From Lysobacterales bacterium (lineage in GTDB: Bacteria > Pseudomonadota > Gammaproteobacteria > Xanthomonadales > Xanthomonadaceae): 64,000 bases of DNA. Made by a program: the position numbers and the translations under genes. The stretch covers positions 186,001-250,000 of the forward strand of contig JADCRD010000001.1 of assembly GCA_014946745.1 (NCBI GenBank). Reading direction: 5' to 3'. Shown here piece after piece: positions 27,414-36,980 of this stretch. The notes under the pieces are model-generated. The model had not been told where the DNA came from. It did no database searches and saw only the letters and a list, made by a program, of their open reading frames with translations. Numbering within the stretch: position 1 is the stretch's first letter; every line of letters begins with the position of its first letter.

Positions 27414-27479
27414 AGGGGGGCTCCGGTCATCGGCATGCAGCTGGACTCCGCCGGGGACGGCGAGTGCGGATTACACAGC

Positions 27480-27505
27480 AAAATGTGTGCCACGCAACAC
27501 ATTTT
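27480..27505. promoter_or_regulatory. AT-rich inverted repeat upstream of pgaA
   Basis: AAAATGTGT at 27480-27488 faces ACACATTTT at 27497-27505, perfect over 9 bp with an 8-base spacer. It lies 67 bases before the pgaA start in the AT-richest part of this gap. It could be a regulator binding site for the pga operon. A terminator is less likely because the stem is AT-rich. Confidence 0.6.
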
Positions 27506-27646
27506 TGCGTCGATGATCAGAGGTTTTGCGGAAACACAAGCTGTCAGATCCGGCAGGTGAGTGCCGGCACAGGCGGCCGCCTGCACGCTGCTTGCGGGAC
27601 TCATCGACCGCCCGGGCTCACCTGCCGCCACGCTGGAGCCCGTCGG

Positions 27647-27751
27647 TTTTCCACAGCGCCTGTGGAAAAGCCTGTGCGAAGGCCTGTGAGGCGAGCGCGC
27701 AGCGCCTTTGCCGACAGTGACTTGCTGCATGCTGGTGAGCGTTTGACCAGT
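27647..27751. repeat. Direct repeat, left copy, with DnaA-box-like palindrome
   Basis: Bases 27650-27750 match 28326-28426 at 87 of 101 positions without gaps. Both copies read in the same direction on either side of the DUF1456 gene. The left copy starts with a perfect palindrome, TTTTCCACAG CGC CTGTGGAAAA (27647-27669). Each arm fits the DnaA-box consensus TTWTNCACA. Confidence 0.85.
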
Positions 27752-27831
27752 ACGCGTACAAACACCCGCTGCCCGTGACCACTCCGAGCCGCGTAGCATC
27801 GCGCCCCCGAAGGCCTGAACCGAGCCACGCC

Positions 27832-28305
27832 GTGATCAATAACGACATCCTGCGCGCCGTGCGCTACATGCTGGACCTGAGCGACCCCAAGGTGGTCGAG
27901 ATCATCCAGCTCGCCCGCGTCGACTTTCCGATCGACAAGGCCGAAGTGCAGGCGCTCACCAAGAAGGAGGCCGAGGCGGGCTTCCGCGAATGCGGCGACA
28001 GCACGCTGGCGCATTTTCTGGACGGCCTGATCGTGCATCTGCGCGGCCGCGACGACAGCAAGCCGCCGCGCCCGGTCGAGAAGCACATGAACAACAATGT
28101 GGTGCTGAAGAAGCTGCGCGTGGCCTTCGAGCTGAAGGACGTGGACATGCACGCGATTTTCGGCGCGGTCGGCATCGAGCTGGGCAAGCCCGAGCTCAAT
28201 GCCCTGTTCCGCGAGCGCAGCCACAAGAACTTCCGCGCCTGCGGCGACCAGCTGCTGCGCAATTTCCTGCGTGGGCTGACCCTGCGGCTGCGGCCGGAGG
28301 CCTAG
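27832..28305 (+). CDS. DUF1456 family protein (YehS-like)
   Basis: A 157-residue cytoplasmic protein made of two copies of the same module of about 65 residues. Module 1 is INNDILRAVRYMLDLSD...GFRECGDSTLAHFLDGL and module 2 is NNVVLKKLRVAFELKDVD...NFRACGDQLLRNFLRGL. This matches DUF1456 (E. coli YehS), of unknown function. The likely start is GTG at 27832, which gives the conserved INNDILR N-terminus. The gene sits alone between the two direct repeats and diverges from pgaA. Confidence 0.88.
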   Translation: MINNDILRAVRYMLDLSDPKVVEIIQLARVDFPIDKAEVQALTKKEAEAGFRECGDSTLAHFLDGLIVHLRGRDDSKPPRPVEKHMNNNVVLKKLRVAFELKDVDMHAIFGAVGIELGKPELNALFRERSHKNFRACGDQLLRNFLRGLTLRLRPEA

Positions 28306-28321
28306 CCAGCTGCGCGGCAGG

Positions 28322-28426
28322 TTTGTCCACAGCGCCTGTGGAAAACCCTGTGCGCAGCCCTGTGAGGCCCCTGCGCAGCGCCTTTGCGGACAGTGACTTG
28401 CTGCGCGCTGGCGAGAATTTGGCCAG
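28322..28426. repeat. Direct repeat, right copy
   Basis: The second copy of the 101-bp element, directly after the DUF1456 stop. It keeps CCACAGCGCCTGTGGAAAA but the left arm has one mismatch (TTGTCCACA). The last part, AGCGCCTTTG.GGACAGTGACTTGCTG, is the best conserved. The constant spacing between copies (676 bases) suggests one duplication event. Confidence 0.85.
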
Positions 28427-28440
28427 CGCGTGCAGCCTGA

Positions 28441-29316
28441 TCAGGAATACAGCGCCGCATAGCCTTCAGCATCCACCGCCGACAGACCGCGCGACTCGAA
28501 CGCCGACCACATCCGCCGCCAGCGCGCGCTGTCGCGCACCAGCGGAGCGACGAGGCGCGGGCAGGTGTCGAGGAGGATCGCGTCCATCAGCGGCTCTGGC
28601 GTGCTGCCGCTGTAGGCGTACCAGCTGCGCGCAGCGAATGCCGGGGCGTCGATGCAGGCCTGGGCGCCGCGGCTGATGATGCTGCGCAAGCGCTGCACCA
28701 CGTCGGCATGCTCGCGCAGGAAGCCGGCGTGGGTGAACAGCTCGAGCGCGCTGAAGTTGGGGAAGTCACCCATCGCCGCGGTCACGAACACATGGTCGAG
28801 CGCGGCGGCGCGCGCCTCCACGCCCTCGAAGTTGGCGAAGCACAGCCAGGCGCCGTCGAAGCCGGCCTGCATGTTTTCGAGGTGCATGAAGCCTGCGCTT
28901 TCGATGGCGATGTTCGCGGGTTCAAGGCGCACGCCCTGTTTTGCGGCCCAGCCCTTGAGGATCTCGCGGGCGAGCGTGTCGGTGACGCCGCCCGCCACCG
29001 GCGAGGCGAGGCGGATCGGCTCGCCGGCCAGCAGTTTCCGCGCGCTCGCTGCATGCAGCAGGATGCCGCCTTCGGTCTCGAAGAAGCAGCCCAGCGCGCG
29101 CAGGCCGGGCCGATGTGCATCGACCATGTGCAGGGGCTCGTTGCAGGCGAAGGCGATCTCGCCGTTGGCGACCGCGGCGAGGCCGTCATAGTGATCGTCC
29201 GGCGGCACCAGCTCGACCTCCAGCCCAGCCTCGCGATACCAGCCCTCGGTAATGCCGACGATCAGCGGAAGGTGGTCGGGATTCAAGAACCATTCGAGGG
29301 CGATCTGCAGCTTCAT
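28441..29316 (-). CDS. NMT1/THI5-like substrate-binding protein
   Basis: A 291-residue protein of the NMT1/SsuA/THI5-like fold, starting MKLQIALEWFLNPDHLPLIVG, the entry strand seen in ThiY-type binding proteins for thiamin pyrimidine precursors. No signal peptide or lipobox is visible, and no ABC permease or ATPase is next to it. The iron-site motif CCCFC of true THI5 synthases is absent. It may be a cytoplasmic binding or enzyme variant, and its ligand is unknown. Confidence 0.75.
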   Translation of the reverse strand: MKLQIALEWFLNPDHLPLIVGITEGWYREAGLEVELVPPDDHYDGLAAVANGEIAFACNEPLHMVDAHRPGLRALGCFFETEGGILLHAASARKLLAGEPIRLASPVAGGVTDTLAREILKGWAAKQGVRLEPANIAIESAGFMHLENMQAGFDGAWLCFANFEGVEARAAALDHVFVTAAMGDFPNFSALELFTHAGFLREHADVVQRLRSIISRGAQACIDAPAFAARSWYAYSGSTPEPLMDAILLDTCPRLVAPLVRDSARWRRMWSAFESRGLSAVDAEGYAALYS

Positions 29317-29600
29317 GCGGGGGTCCGGTGGAGAGCGGGGGCGTCATCATCGCCCATTGCGCCGGCTACCAGAGATTCGGCGCAGTCGGCGCCTGGCATC
29401 GGTTCGCGAATCGGCGATCGATCCTGTGCCTTCGACTTCTGGCGGGGTTGGGAACCCGCTGGCTCCGCCGCCGGCGCAACTTTCCGCAGGCCGTGTAGCT
29501 CCCATCCCCGCAAGCGTGCACGACAGAAGCTGCGGGGCGAACGCCCTCCGCGGCCACTGCGGGAGAGGACGCCGCTGCCGGCGAACGCCATACTTGGACG

Positions 29601-31220
29601 ATGCCTCGACCCACAGCCAAACCCCAGCCCGGCCCCGCGATGAATATCGAGACGCGACAGCGCCTGCGCGGCCTTGCGCCTGCCCACGCCGTGAGCTTGC
29701 GTGAAGTGATGCGCCTGCACGCGGCCGGGGACCGGCGCGGATTCGAGATCGAGCTGCTGCAGCTGGCCCCGCTCGCCGCCGAGCATCCCGAGGTGCAGTA
29801 CTGGCTGGGTCAGATGCATGCGGACAGTGGCGACTGGAGTGCGGCCGCCGAGCTTCTGAGCCGGTCGGCAGCCGCTCGCGAGGACGACTTCCGGGTGTGG
29901 CGCTTGCTGGGCACCGCGCGCGGCATGCTCGGCGATCCCGAGGGGGCTCGCCAGAGTTTCCAGCGCGCCGTGTCCTGCACCCGCGTGGCCAGCGATCTGC
30001 TCAGCCTCAGCATCGAGTGCGATCGACAGGGTCTGTACGAGGAGGCCTTGGCCGCCGTCGACCAGGCGCTGCGGCTGGATCGTCAGTCGCCAGTGGCTCT
30101 GCTGCAGCGCGTGCGCTGCCACAAGGCTCTGGGCAACGCGGGGGAGGCCGCGGCCGATTGCCGCAGCCTGATCGCCACGGGCCGCGAAACCGCGCGTGCG
30201 TGGTTCTCCCTGGTTGACCTGAAGACCGTCGCGCTGACGGAGTCCGAGCGGCAGACACTGACCGCTGCGGCCAGTCGCCCGGGCTGGAGCGCTGATGACC
30301 GGCAGCTGCTCGACTTCGCGCTTGGCAATGCGCTGGAGGCGGCCGGCGAGTACGCACAGGCGCTGGCGGCCTTTCAGCGTGCGAATGCAGCGGTGCGTGC
30401 GCAAGCGCCGTGGAATGCGAGCGCGTTCCTGCGGCACACGCAGCAGATCCGTTCGGCCTTCATCGAACCGCCGGCGTCACGGGCCGAGCCGCAGGGCGGC
30501 GAAGTGATCTTCCTCGTCGGCCTGCCGCGCTCGGGCAGCACCTTGATCGAGCAGGTGCTGGCGGCGCATCCGCAGGTCGAGGGTGCCAGTGAGCTGCCCT
30601 ATCTGGGCCAAGTGCTGGAGGCGGAATCCCGGCGTCGCGGTCGGCCGTTTCCCGCGTGGGTGGGCGAGGCCAGTACTCAGGACTGGACGCGGCTCGGACA
30701 GCAGTATCTGCGCTTGAGCGCGCGTTGGCGGACGCAGACGCCGATCGCGACCGACAAGCTGCCGGACAACTGGCTGTACGTCGGCGCGATCCGCGCGATG
30801 CTGCCCGGCGCGCGGGTCATCGACTGTCGCCGCGAGGCGCTGGAAACCTGCTGGTCCTGCTTCAAGCAGCGGTTCGGCCCGGGCCTTGCCGGTTTCAGCT
30901 ACGACTTCGACAGCCTGGCGACCTACCTGCACGCCTGCGAAGCACTCGGCGACGCCTGGGCGCAGCTGCACCCGGCCCATGTTCGGGTGCAGCGCTACGA
31001 GGCGCTGGTTGCCGATCCCGAGCCGCAGATTCGTGCACTGCTGGGGTTCTGTGGCTTGCCCTTCGACGCGGCCTGTCTGGACTTCCAAAGCGCTCGTCGC
31101 GCCATTCGTACGCCCAGCGCGCTGCAGGTGCGGCAGCCGCTCAGCCAGACATCGGCGCCGGCGGCGCGCTACGGCGCTCTGCTTGATCCGCTGCGGCGGG
31201 CGCTGGCGTCCGTGAGCTGA
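29601..31220 (+). CDS. TPR-repeat sulfotransferase
   Basis: A 539-residue protein with TPR repeats in the first 290 residues and a C-terminal sulfotransferase domain. The PAPS 5'-phosphosulfate loop is FLVGLPRSGSTLIEQVL, with PRSGST at 309-314. The 3'-phosphate region is DCRREALETCWSCFKQRF. No signal peptide or membrane helix is present. TPR-sulfotransferases sulfate proteins or glycans in a few bacteria, and the target here is unknown. A second ATG at 29640 would shorten the N-terminus by 13 residues. A paralogue lies at 48641. Confidence 0.88.
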   Translation: MPRPTAKPQPGPAMNIETRQRLRGLAPAHAVSLREVMRLHAAGDRRGFEIELLQLAPLAAEHPEVQYWLGQMHADSGDWSAAAELLSRSAAAREDDFRVWRLLGTARGMLGDPEGARQSFQRAVSCTRVASDLLSLSIECDRQGLYEEALAAVDQALRLDRQSPVALLQRVRCHKALGNAGEAAADCRSLIATGRETARAWFSLVDLKTVALTESERQTLTAAASRPGWSADDRQLLDFALGNALEAAGEYAQALAAFQRANAAVRAQAPWNASAFLRHTQQIRSAFIEPPASRAEPQGGEVIFLVGLPRSGSTLIEQVLAAHPQVEGASELPYLGQVLEAESRRRGRPFPAWVGEASTQDWTRLGQQYLRLSARWRTQTPIATDKLPDNWLYVGAIRAMLPGARVIDCRREALETCWSCFKQRFGPGLAGFSYDFDSLATYLHACEALGDAWAQLHPAHVRVQRYEALVADPEPQIRALLGFCGLPFDAACLDFQSARRAIRTPSALQVRQPLSQTSAPAARYGALLDPLRRALASVS

Positions 31221-31486
31221 TCGGTCTGCAGGGCTTCTTCCGCCCGGTGGATCGCGCCGCGCGCCGCCTGCTGCAGCGCAGGGCTGGTGCGCAGCGCCAG
31301 CAGAGCATCGCGGGATCCCAAAGTGCGGTCGGGTGCCCTGGTATTTCGACGTTCCTCCCGGTTCGCCGTCGGCGGTGGTAGGCTGGCTTTCACGTCGGGG
31401 GGAATTCGACGTGACTGCAGGTCCGCGCAGGGCGAGGAACGCCAACGCCGGGCCTGACCATCTCTTGTGCTTTGGGGGCTCAACCA

Positions 31487-32842
31487 ATGTTTTCGACACC
31501 TCTCGCAGGGCGGCGGGTCAGCCGCCGTGTGCTTCTTGTTCATGCTGCGGCCCTGTGCCTTGGCGCCGCGCCGGCGATGTCGGCGGTGGTGGACGGTCCA
31601 GTCACCAATATCTCGGTGCCGGCCAACATCGACGGCGTCTACATCAATCTGGTCACCGGGGCGACCGGTACCGCGGGCAGTGCCGTGGCCGGTTGGGACA
31701 TCGACCCCTTCCAGGGCGGCGGCGTTCTTCGTTTCTTCTGGCCCGATACGCCGGCAAACGCCTCGGGCGCTGCCTCCAGCACCGCCAGCGGGCCCTATCT
31801 GGTCCTCGCGCCGGGGGCGACCGTATCGTCCACATCGATCTTCAGCGCGGTGACCACAGCGGGAACTGCCGGCACGGCCTTTGTCGCTGCGGGCGACAAC
31901 TACATCGGCTTCCGCTTCTTCAACGAAACCACCAGCGCCATCAACTACGGCTACGCGCGCGTTCAAACCGGGGCCACGGGTGGCTTTCCGGCGACGATCG
32001 TCTGCTGGCGCTACGAGAACACCGGGGCGCCGATCACGGTGGCGGCCTGCGGTCCGCCTGTGGCGACCGCGCCCACCCTGACCTATAGCCCCACCACTGC
32101 GGCCGGCGTGACTTTCCCGAGCGGTGCGGCGGGCGCGGCCAGCGCGACGATCGACATCACCGCAGCCGGTGCCGCCGCCACCGGCCAGTCAGCTGTAACC
32201 GGATGCGCCATCTCCGGGCCAGGTGCGGCCTCGTTCGGCGCGGTGACCACGACACCCGCCAATGGCATCTTCAACACGGCCACCACGTCGGGCTCGATCA
32301 ATCTGTCGTGCACGCGCGGTGCCGCCGCCGCCACGGCAACGCTGAGCTGCACCGAGACGGCGACGCCGACCGTCGCGGGTTCGCCCTTCACCCGCAGCTG
32401 GGCGCTGACCTGCCCCGCAGCGGTCGCCACGGTGTCCAGCGGCACGGTGTCCGGAACCGCTGTGACCTTGCCGCAGATCAACCTGCCCGCCAGTACCAGC
32501 TCGACTTCGCTGAGCTTCACTGCGACCGGGGGCCCGGCGGCCGTGACCTGCACCGCCACGGGAGCCGGTTTCAGCGCCTCGCCCAGCCCGCTGAACCTCA
32601 CCGCTGGCGTGCCTGGCACCGTCACCGTCTCGTACAGCGGTTCGACGGCCGGCACGTTCACCGGCAGCTTGAGCTGCACGACCACGGGCGCCGGTGGCCC
32701 GTTCACCTATCCGCTCAGCGTCACCCTGGGCCAGCCGTCGGCTGCCATCGTGGTGCCGACCCTGAGCACCTTGGGCACCCTGCTTCTGGTGCTCAGCGTG
32801 CTCGGTTTCGGCATGTTCTTCGGCGCTCGCGTCCGCGACTGA
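31487..32842 (+). CDS. Secreted repetitive protein with IPTL-CTERM-like tail
   Basis: A 451-residue exported protein. The signal peptide spans about residues 1-33 (RRVLLVHAAALCLGAAPAMSA). The mature part is Ala/Thr/Gly/Ser-rich with cysteine pairs in immunoglobulin-like repeats (SCTRGAAAATATLSCTET and similar). The C-terminus VPTLSTLGTLLLVLSVLGFGMFFGARVRD has the layout of IPTL-CTERM sorting signals: short PTL motif, hydrophobic helix, basic end. The usual tryptophan is absent. The start at ATG 31487 has a GGGGGCT site. A clear terminator follows. The function is unknown. Confidence 0.82.
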   Translation: MFSTPLAGRRVSRRVLLVHAAALCLGAAPAMSAVVDGPVTNISVPANIDGVYINLVTGATGTAGSAVAGWDIDPFQGGGVLRFFWPDTPANASGAASSTASGPYLVLAPGATVSSTSIFSAVTTAGTAGTAFVAAGDNYIGFRFFNETTSAINYGYARVQTGATGGFPATIVCWRYENTGAPITVAACGPPVATAPTLTYSPTTAAGVTFPSGAAGAASATIDITAAGAAATGQSAVTGCAISGPGAASFGAVTTTPANGIFNTATTSGSINLSCTRGAAAATATLSCTETATPTVAGSPFTRSWALTCPAAVATVSSGTVSGTAVTLPQINLPASTSSTSLSFTATGGPAAVTCTATGAGFSASPSPLNLTAGVPGTVTVSYSGSTAGTFTGSLSCTTTGAGGPFTYPLSVTLGQPSAAIVVPTLSTLGTLLLVLSVLGFGMFFGARVRD

Positions 32843-33157
32843 TTCACTGAGCGCTCGCGGGAAACCCCGGGGCCGGCTGGCATTCCAGCCGGCCCTTTTC
32901 CGTTGCGCCGGCGGCATTCGGGGAACGCGCAGGAATCCTGTGTTGCTCGGGGCAAAAGCCCATCCGCGCCCGGGCCGCGCCCCTCGCCGGCTCGACGTGC
33001 GCTGGCGACGATGACTCGCTCGACACTTCGGCATCTGCGGCGAAACGCTGTCGGCGCGGCGCAGCCTGCTCGATCCGAGCGGGGTCCGCTGGAGATGAAG
33101 CGCGCCCCGTGGCGGGAGACGCTGACGGCCGCCGCAGACGGAGGTTCTCACAGGGTT
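32843..33157. other. Intergenic gap, terminator then no gene
   Basis: Apart from the terminator at 32870-32899 these 315 bases hold no supported gene or repeat. Genes on both sides point towards each other. Confidence 0.6.
32870..32899 (+). terminator. Rho-independent terminator
   Basis: An 11-bp GC stem (GGGCCGGCTGG pairing with CCAGCCGGCCC) with a CATT loop is followed by TTTTC, 28 bases after the stop of the IPTL-type gene. Confidence 0.9.
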
Positions 33158-33568
33158 TCAGGGCTGCCGCCGCGCGTAGGCCGCCAGCCGCTCCTGCAGG
33201 CTGCTGCTGTGCAGCTCAAGCAGGTTGTCGTCGTAGTCGTGGAAGTACAGCGATACGCCCTCGCCCTCGATGCGTGGTCGCGGCGTCTGCACTTCGGCGC
33301 CCAGCGCGCGCAGCCGCAGCTCGAAGGCCGGCAGTTCATCGGCGGCGACCTCGAAGGCGGCGTGGCGGTAGCTGCGCGAGCCGGGCTCGCCCTGCATCAG
33401 CGCGATCCAAACGCCGCCCAGCAGAAAGAACCTCTCCGGCGAGCGCGAGTGGAACTGATCGCCGCTGTCGTAGACCTGCTCGGCGCCCAGGCCCTCGACC
33501 CACAGCCGCGCGCTGCGTTCGAGGTCGCGGACAACAAAGGTGAGGTGGCTCAAGCCGGTGACTGACAT
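33158..33568 (-). CDS. fosX: FosX-like glyoxalase-fold protein
   Basis: A 136-residue vicinal-oxygen-chelate protein that resembles FosX, the Mn-dependent epoxide hydrolase that opens fosfomycin with water. Metal ligands are His8, His69 and Glu118. Glu45 (in SPERFFLL) aligns with the catalytic base Glu44 of Listeria FosX, which thiol-transferring FosA lacks. The C-terminus PRPRIEGEGVSLYFHDYDDNLLELH matches the family well. Whether this copy confers resistance or acts on another epoxide is not shown by sequence. It is a single gene beside an intergenic repeat. Confidence 0.85.
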   Translation of the reverse strand: MSVTGLSHLTFVVRDLERSARLWVEGLGAEQVYDSGDQFHSRSPERFFLLGGVWIALMQGEPGSRSYRHAAFEVAADELPAFELRLRALGAEVQTPRPRIEGEGVSLYFHDYDDNLLELHSSSLQERLAAYARRQP

Positions 33569-33587
33569 GGCAATCCTTGCGTCTGCG

Positions 33588-33681
33588 TTGGGCCGCGCTC
33601 CGCTCGGCCCAACCTACGGTTTGCGCTCGATGTGGGCGTCTACGGCTCCGGTAGGTTGGGCCAAGCGAAGCGCCGCCCAAC
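33588..33681. repeat. TTGGGCCGCGC inverted repeat
   Basis: Two 30-base arms, 33588-33617 and 33651-33680, are reverse complements at 27 of 30 positions (TTGGGC.GCGCT.CGCT.GGC core). They flank a 33-base loop. They form a long hairpin between two minus-strand genes and look like a non-autonomous repeat. Confidence 0.8.
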
Positions 33682-33762
33682 ATCGCACGCCCGAGCCTCA
33701 ACGCCCGCTGCAACTCCGCGACCTTGGGCCGCGCCTTCGGCTTGGCCCGACCTGCAAGCTCG

Positions 33763-34083
33763 TTACGCTTGCCGGCTGGGGTGTTTTGACCAAGGCTTGA
33801 GTCGAACTTCGCTCGATCGCATCTGCTCCAGATTTCCATGTCCTTCGATCAGGTCGCGCTTCTGCAGCTCCAGTAGGCGACGTGCGAAGAACCAATCGGG
33901 GATCTCATCGAACTCTTCGGGGGCACGAATCAATGCGCGGCCGACCACCATGGCGCATTTCTGCCAGTAGTCCCTCAACTCGCTGAGCAGGAGCTGGTCG
34001 ACGCGTGCGATGTCTTCATTCTCCAAGCGGCTGATCGCAGCAGCGCCGTCCTCATCGTCATCGGCTGGGTTGTACGGAGTCAT
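33763..34083 (-). CDS. DUF3658-like protein
   Basis: A 106-residue acidic protein starting MTPYNPADDDEDGAAAISRLENEDIARVDQLLLS. The later segment KCAMVVGRALIRAPEEFDEIPDWFFARRLLEL resembles the DUF3658 region sometimes found after DUF1835. The function is unknown. ATG 34083 is preferred over an in-frame GTG at 34092. It lies 45 bases after mutS on the same strand and may be co-transcribed with it. Confidence 0.7.
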   Translation of the reverse strand: MTPYNPADDDEDGAAAISRLENEDIARVDQLLLSELRDYWQKCAMVVGRALIRAPEEFDEIPDWFFARRLLELQKRDLIEGHGNLEQMRSSEVRLKPWSKHPSRQA

Positions 34084-34128
34084 GAGGTTCACCGGTTTGG
34101 TCAGGAACGGTGGGCGAAGTTCGTGCGA

Positions 34129-36711
34129 TCACTTCATCAGCTCGCGCAGCCGATACAGCGCCGCATGCGCCTCGCGCGGGCTCAGGCTGTCGGGATCGAT
34201 CTCGCCCAGCGCCGACTTGAGCGCTTCCGCGGCCTCGTCGACGGCAGGCCCGGCGGACGACACCGGCGGCGCATCGAACAGCGAGAGCTGCGGCTGCGGG
34301 CTGGTGCTGCCGCTGCGTTCGAGTTCAGCCAGGAACTTGCGCGCCTGCGCCACGACTGCCTTCGGCAGGCCTGCGAGCGCGGCCACCTGCAGGCCGAAGC
34401 TGCGGTTGGCCGGGCCGTCCTTGACCGTGTGCATGAAGTACAGGCGCTCGCCGTGCTCGACGGCATCCAGGTGCACGTTGGCAATACCGGGCACTTCGCT
34501 GGGCAGGCTGGTCAGCTCGAAGTAGTGGGTCGCGAACAGGGTGTAGGCGCGGTTGTTCTTCGCCAGCGCGATGGCGCAGGCGCGGGCGAGTGCCAGGCCG
34601 TCGAAGGTCGAGGTGCCGCGGCCGATCTCGTCCATCAGCACCAGGCTCTGTGATGTCGCGCTGTGCAGGATGCTGGCGGTCTCGGTCATCTCGACCATGA
34701 AGGTCGACTGGCCCTTGGCCAGGTCGTCGCCCGCGCCGATGCGGGTGAGGATGCGGTCGATCGGCCCCAGCCGCGCGGCCTCCGCCGGCACGAAGCTGCC
34801 GATGTGGGCGAGCAGCACGATCAGCGCGGCCTGGCGCATGTAGGTCGACTTGCCGCCCATGTTGGGGCCGGTGATCACCAGCATGCGGCGATCCGGGTGC
34901 AGGGCCAGGTCGTTGGGCTCGAAAGGTGATTCCAGCACCGATTCAACCACCGGATGGCGGCCGCGGCGGATGTCGATGCCGGGCTCGTCGACCAACGCAG
35001 GCCGGTTCCAGTCCAGCGCGCGGGCGCGCTCGGCAAACCCGCAGAGCACATCGATTTCGCAGACCGCTTCGGCGAAGCGCTTCAGCGGCGGCCGTTCGGT
35101 GTTGAGCCTGTCGAGAAGCTCCTCCCACAGCGCGCGCTCGCGCTGCAGGGCGCGTTCGCGCGCGCTCAGCACCTGGTCTTCGAAGGTCTTGAGCTCTTCG
35201 GTGATGTAGCGCTCGGCGTTGGAGAGGGTCTGCCGGCGCGTGTAGTGCGTCGGCGCGCGCTCGGCCTGGGCCTTGCTGATCTCGATGTAGTAGCCGTGCA
35301 CGCGGTTGTAGCCGACCTTCAGCGTGGCGATGCCGCTGGCCTCGCGCTCGCGGGCTTCGAGATCGAGCAGGAACTGGTCGGCGTTGGTGCTGAGCTGGCG
35401 CAGGCGATCCAGTTCAGCGTCGAAACCATCGCAGAGCACGCCGCCGTCGCGCATCAGCACCGGCGGCTGCGGCAGGATCGCGCGCACCAGCAGGTCAGTG
35501 ACCGCACCGTGCTCGCCCAGCTCGGCGGCCAAGGCATTGAGCCGCGGCGCATCCAGCGGCGCCAAGAGCGCGCGCAGGGCAGGGGCCGCATGCAGGGCGT
35601 CGCGCAGGGTCGAGAGATCGCGCGGCCGCGCCGACCTGAGCGCGATGCGGGTGAGGATGCGCTCGACGTCGCCGAAGCCGCGCAGGGCCTCGCGCAGGGG
35701 CTCGTAGGCACCGGTGTCGATCAAGAGACCGACGGCGTCGTGCCGCGCGCGCAATAGGCGCTGATCGCGCAGCGGTCGATGCAGCCAGCGCCGCAAGAGG
35801 CGCCCACCCATCGGTGTGCAGGTCGAATCGAGCACGCCCAGCAGGGTGTGCTGCAGGCGGCCTTCGGCATGCTGGTCCAGCTCCAGATGGCGGCGCGTGG
35901 CCGCGTTCATGGCGATGGTCTCGTCCGAGGATTCCGCCGACAGGCTCTGCAGATGCGGCAGGCTCTGCTTCTGGGTTTCCTCGACATAGCCGAGCAGGGC
36001 GCCCGCGGCGGCGACGGCCGCGTGCATCGTCTGCACGCCGAAGCCTTCGAGATCCTGGGTGCCGAAGAATCTGCACAGCGAGCGCTGTGCGGACTCGCCG
36101 TCGAACAGCCAAGGCGCGCGGCGGCGTGCGCCGCTGCGCGCATTCAAGGACTCTGGCCAGCCGTCCTCGTCGGGGATCAACAGTTCGGCCGGTTCCAGCC
36201 GAGCGATCTCGCTGAGCAGGGCGTCCTCATCGACAACTTCAGTCACCTTGAATCGGCCGCCGGCGAGATCGGCCCAGGCCAAGCCAATCGCCTTCTTGCC
36301 GCGCGCCACCGCCATCAGCAGGGTGTCGCGGCGCTCCTGCAGCAGTGCCTCGTCGGTGACGGTGCCGGGCGTGACGATGCGCACCACCTTGCGCTCGACC
36401 AGGCCCTTCGCGAGTGCGGGATCGCCGATCTGCTCGCAGATCGCCACCGATTCGCCCAGCGCCACCAGCCGCGCCAGATAGCCCTCGTAGGCGTGCACCG
36501 GCACGCCCGCCATCGGGATCGGTGCGCCGCCCGAGCTGCCGCGCTGGGTCAGCGTGATGTCGAGCAGGCGCGCCGCCTTGCGGGCGTCGTCGTAGAACAG
36601 CTCGTAGAAATCGCCCATACGGAAGAACAGCAGCACGTCCGGGTGCTCCGCCTTGGCGGCGAAGAACTGGCGCATCAGCGGCGTGTGCTGGGAGAGATCG
36701 ACGTTCGACAT
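34129..36711 (-). CDS. mutS: DNA mismatch repair protein MutS
   Basis: Recognises mismatches and small loops in DNA. The 860-residue protein has the mismatch-reading motif in [15 protein letters not shown] (Phe-x-Glu). The Walker A sequence GPNMGGKST lies at about residue 615. The Walker B region is [17 protein letters not shown] and a C-terminal helical tail follows. The ATG at 36711 gives the conserved N-terminus ([17 protein letters not shown]), although the frame opens 15 codons earlier. Confidence 0.98.
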   Translation of the reverse strand: MSNVDLSQHTPLMRQFFAAKAEHPDVLLFFRMGDFYELFYDDARKAARLLDITLTQRGSSGGAPIPMAGVPVHAYEGYLARLVALGESVAICEQIGDPALAKGLVERKVVRIVTPGTVTDEALLQERRDTLLMAVARGKKAIGLAWADLAGGRFKVTEVVDEDALLSEIARLEPAELLIPDEDGWPESLNARSGARRRAPWLFDGESAQRSLCRFFGTQDLEGFGVQTMHAAVAAAGALLGYVEETQKQSLPHLQSLSAESSDETIAMNAATRRHLELDQHAEGRLQHTLLGVLDSTCTPMGGRLLRRWLHRPLRDQRLLRARHDAVGLLIDTGAYEPLREALRGFGDVERILTRIALRSARPRDLSTLRDALHAAPALRALLAPLDAPRLNALAAELGEHGAVTDLLVRAILPQPPVLMRDGGVLCDGFDAELDRLRQLSTNADQFLLDLEAREREASGIATLKVGYNRVHGYYIEISKAQAERAPTHYTRRQTLSNAERYITEELKTFEDQVLSARERALQRERALWEELLDRLNTERPPLKRFAEAVCEIDVLCGFAERARALDWNRPALVDEPGIDIRRGRHPVVESVLESPFEPNDLALHPDRRMLVITGPNMGGKSTYMRQAALIVLLAHIGSFVPAEAARLGPIDRILTRIGAGDDLAKGQSTFMVEMTETASILHSATSQSLVLMDEIGRGTSTFDGLALARACAIALAKNNRAYTLFATHYFELTSLPSEVPGIANVHLDAVEHGERLYFMHTVKDGPANRSFGLQVAALAGLPKAVVAQARKFLAELERSGSTSPQPQLSLFDAPPVSSAGPAVDEAAEALKSALGEIDPDSLSPREAHAALYRLRELMK

Positions 36712-36980
36712 CCGTGGCGTGCTTCGCGGGGCAGCAGGGGCCGCGAAGTCTAGCAAGGCACGAAGACCCGCCCTGCCGCTTTCGGGATGGACGGCTCATG
36801 GCCTCAGTCTCTGGCGCAGCGCCCCGCGCCGACGCGAAGTGGGGGGCAGTGACCGCTGTTCCAGCGGGTGCGCTGTGCGCTCGCAGTGGGGGTGTGCTTC
36901 GACGCCAGGGCAGCGCGTACTGGGCGGTGCTGGATGCGCGTCTCATGTCGACCGACACGCGCCTTCTCCCGCGCCGGCGC

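Noticed and set aside
27480-27505. Terminator before pgaA
   Set aside because: The stem is AT-rich and there is no upstream gene on either strand that would end here, so an operator is more likely.
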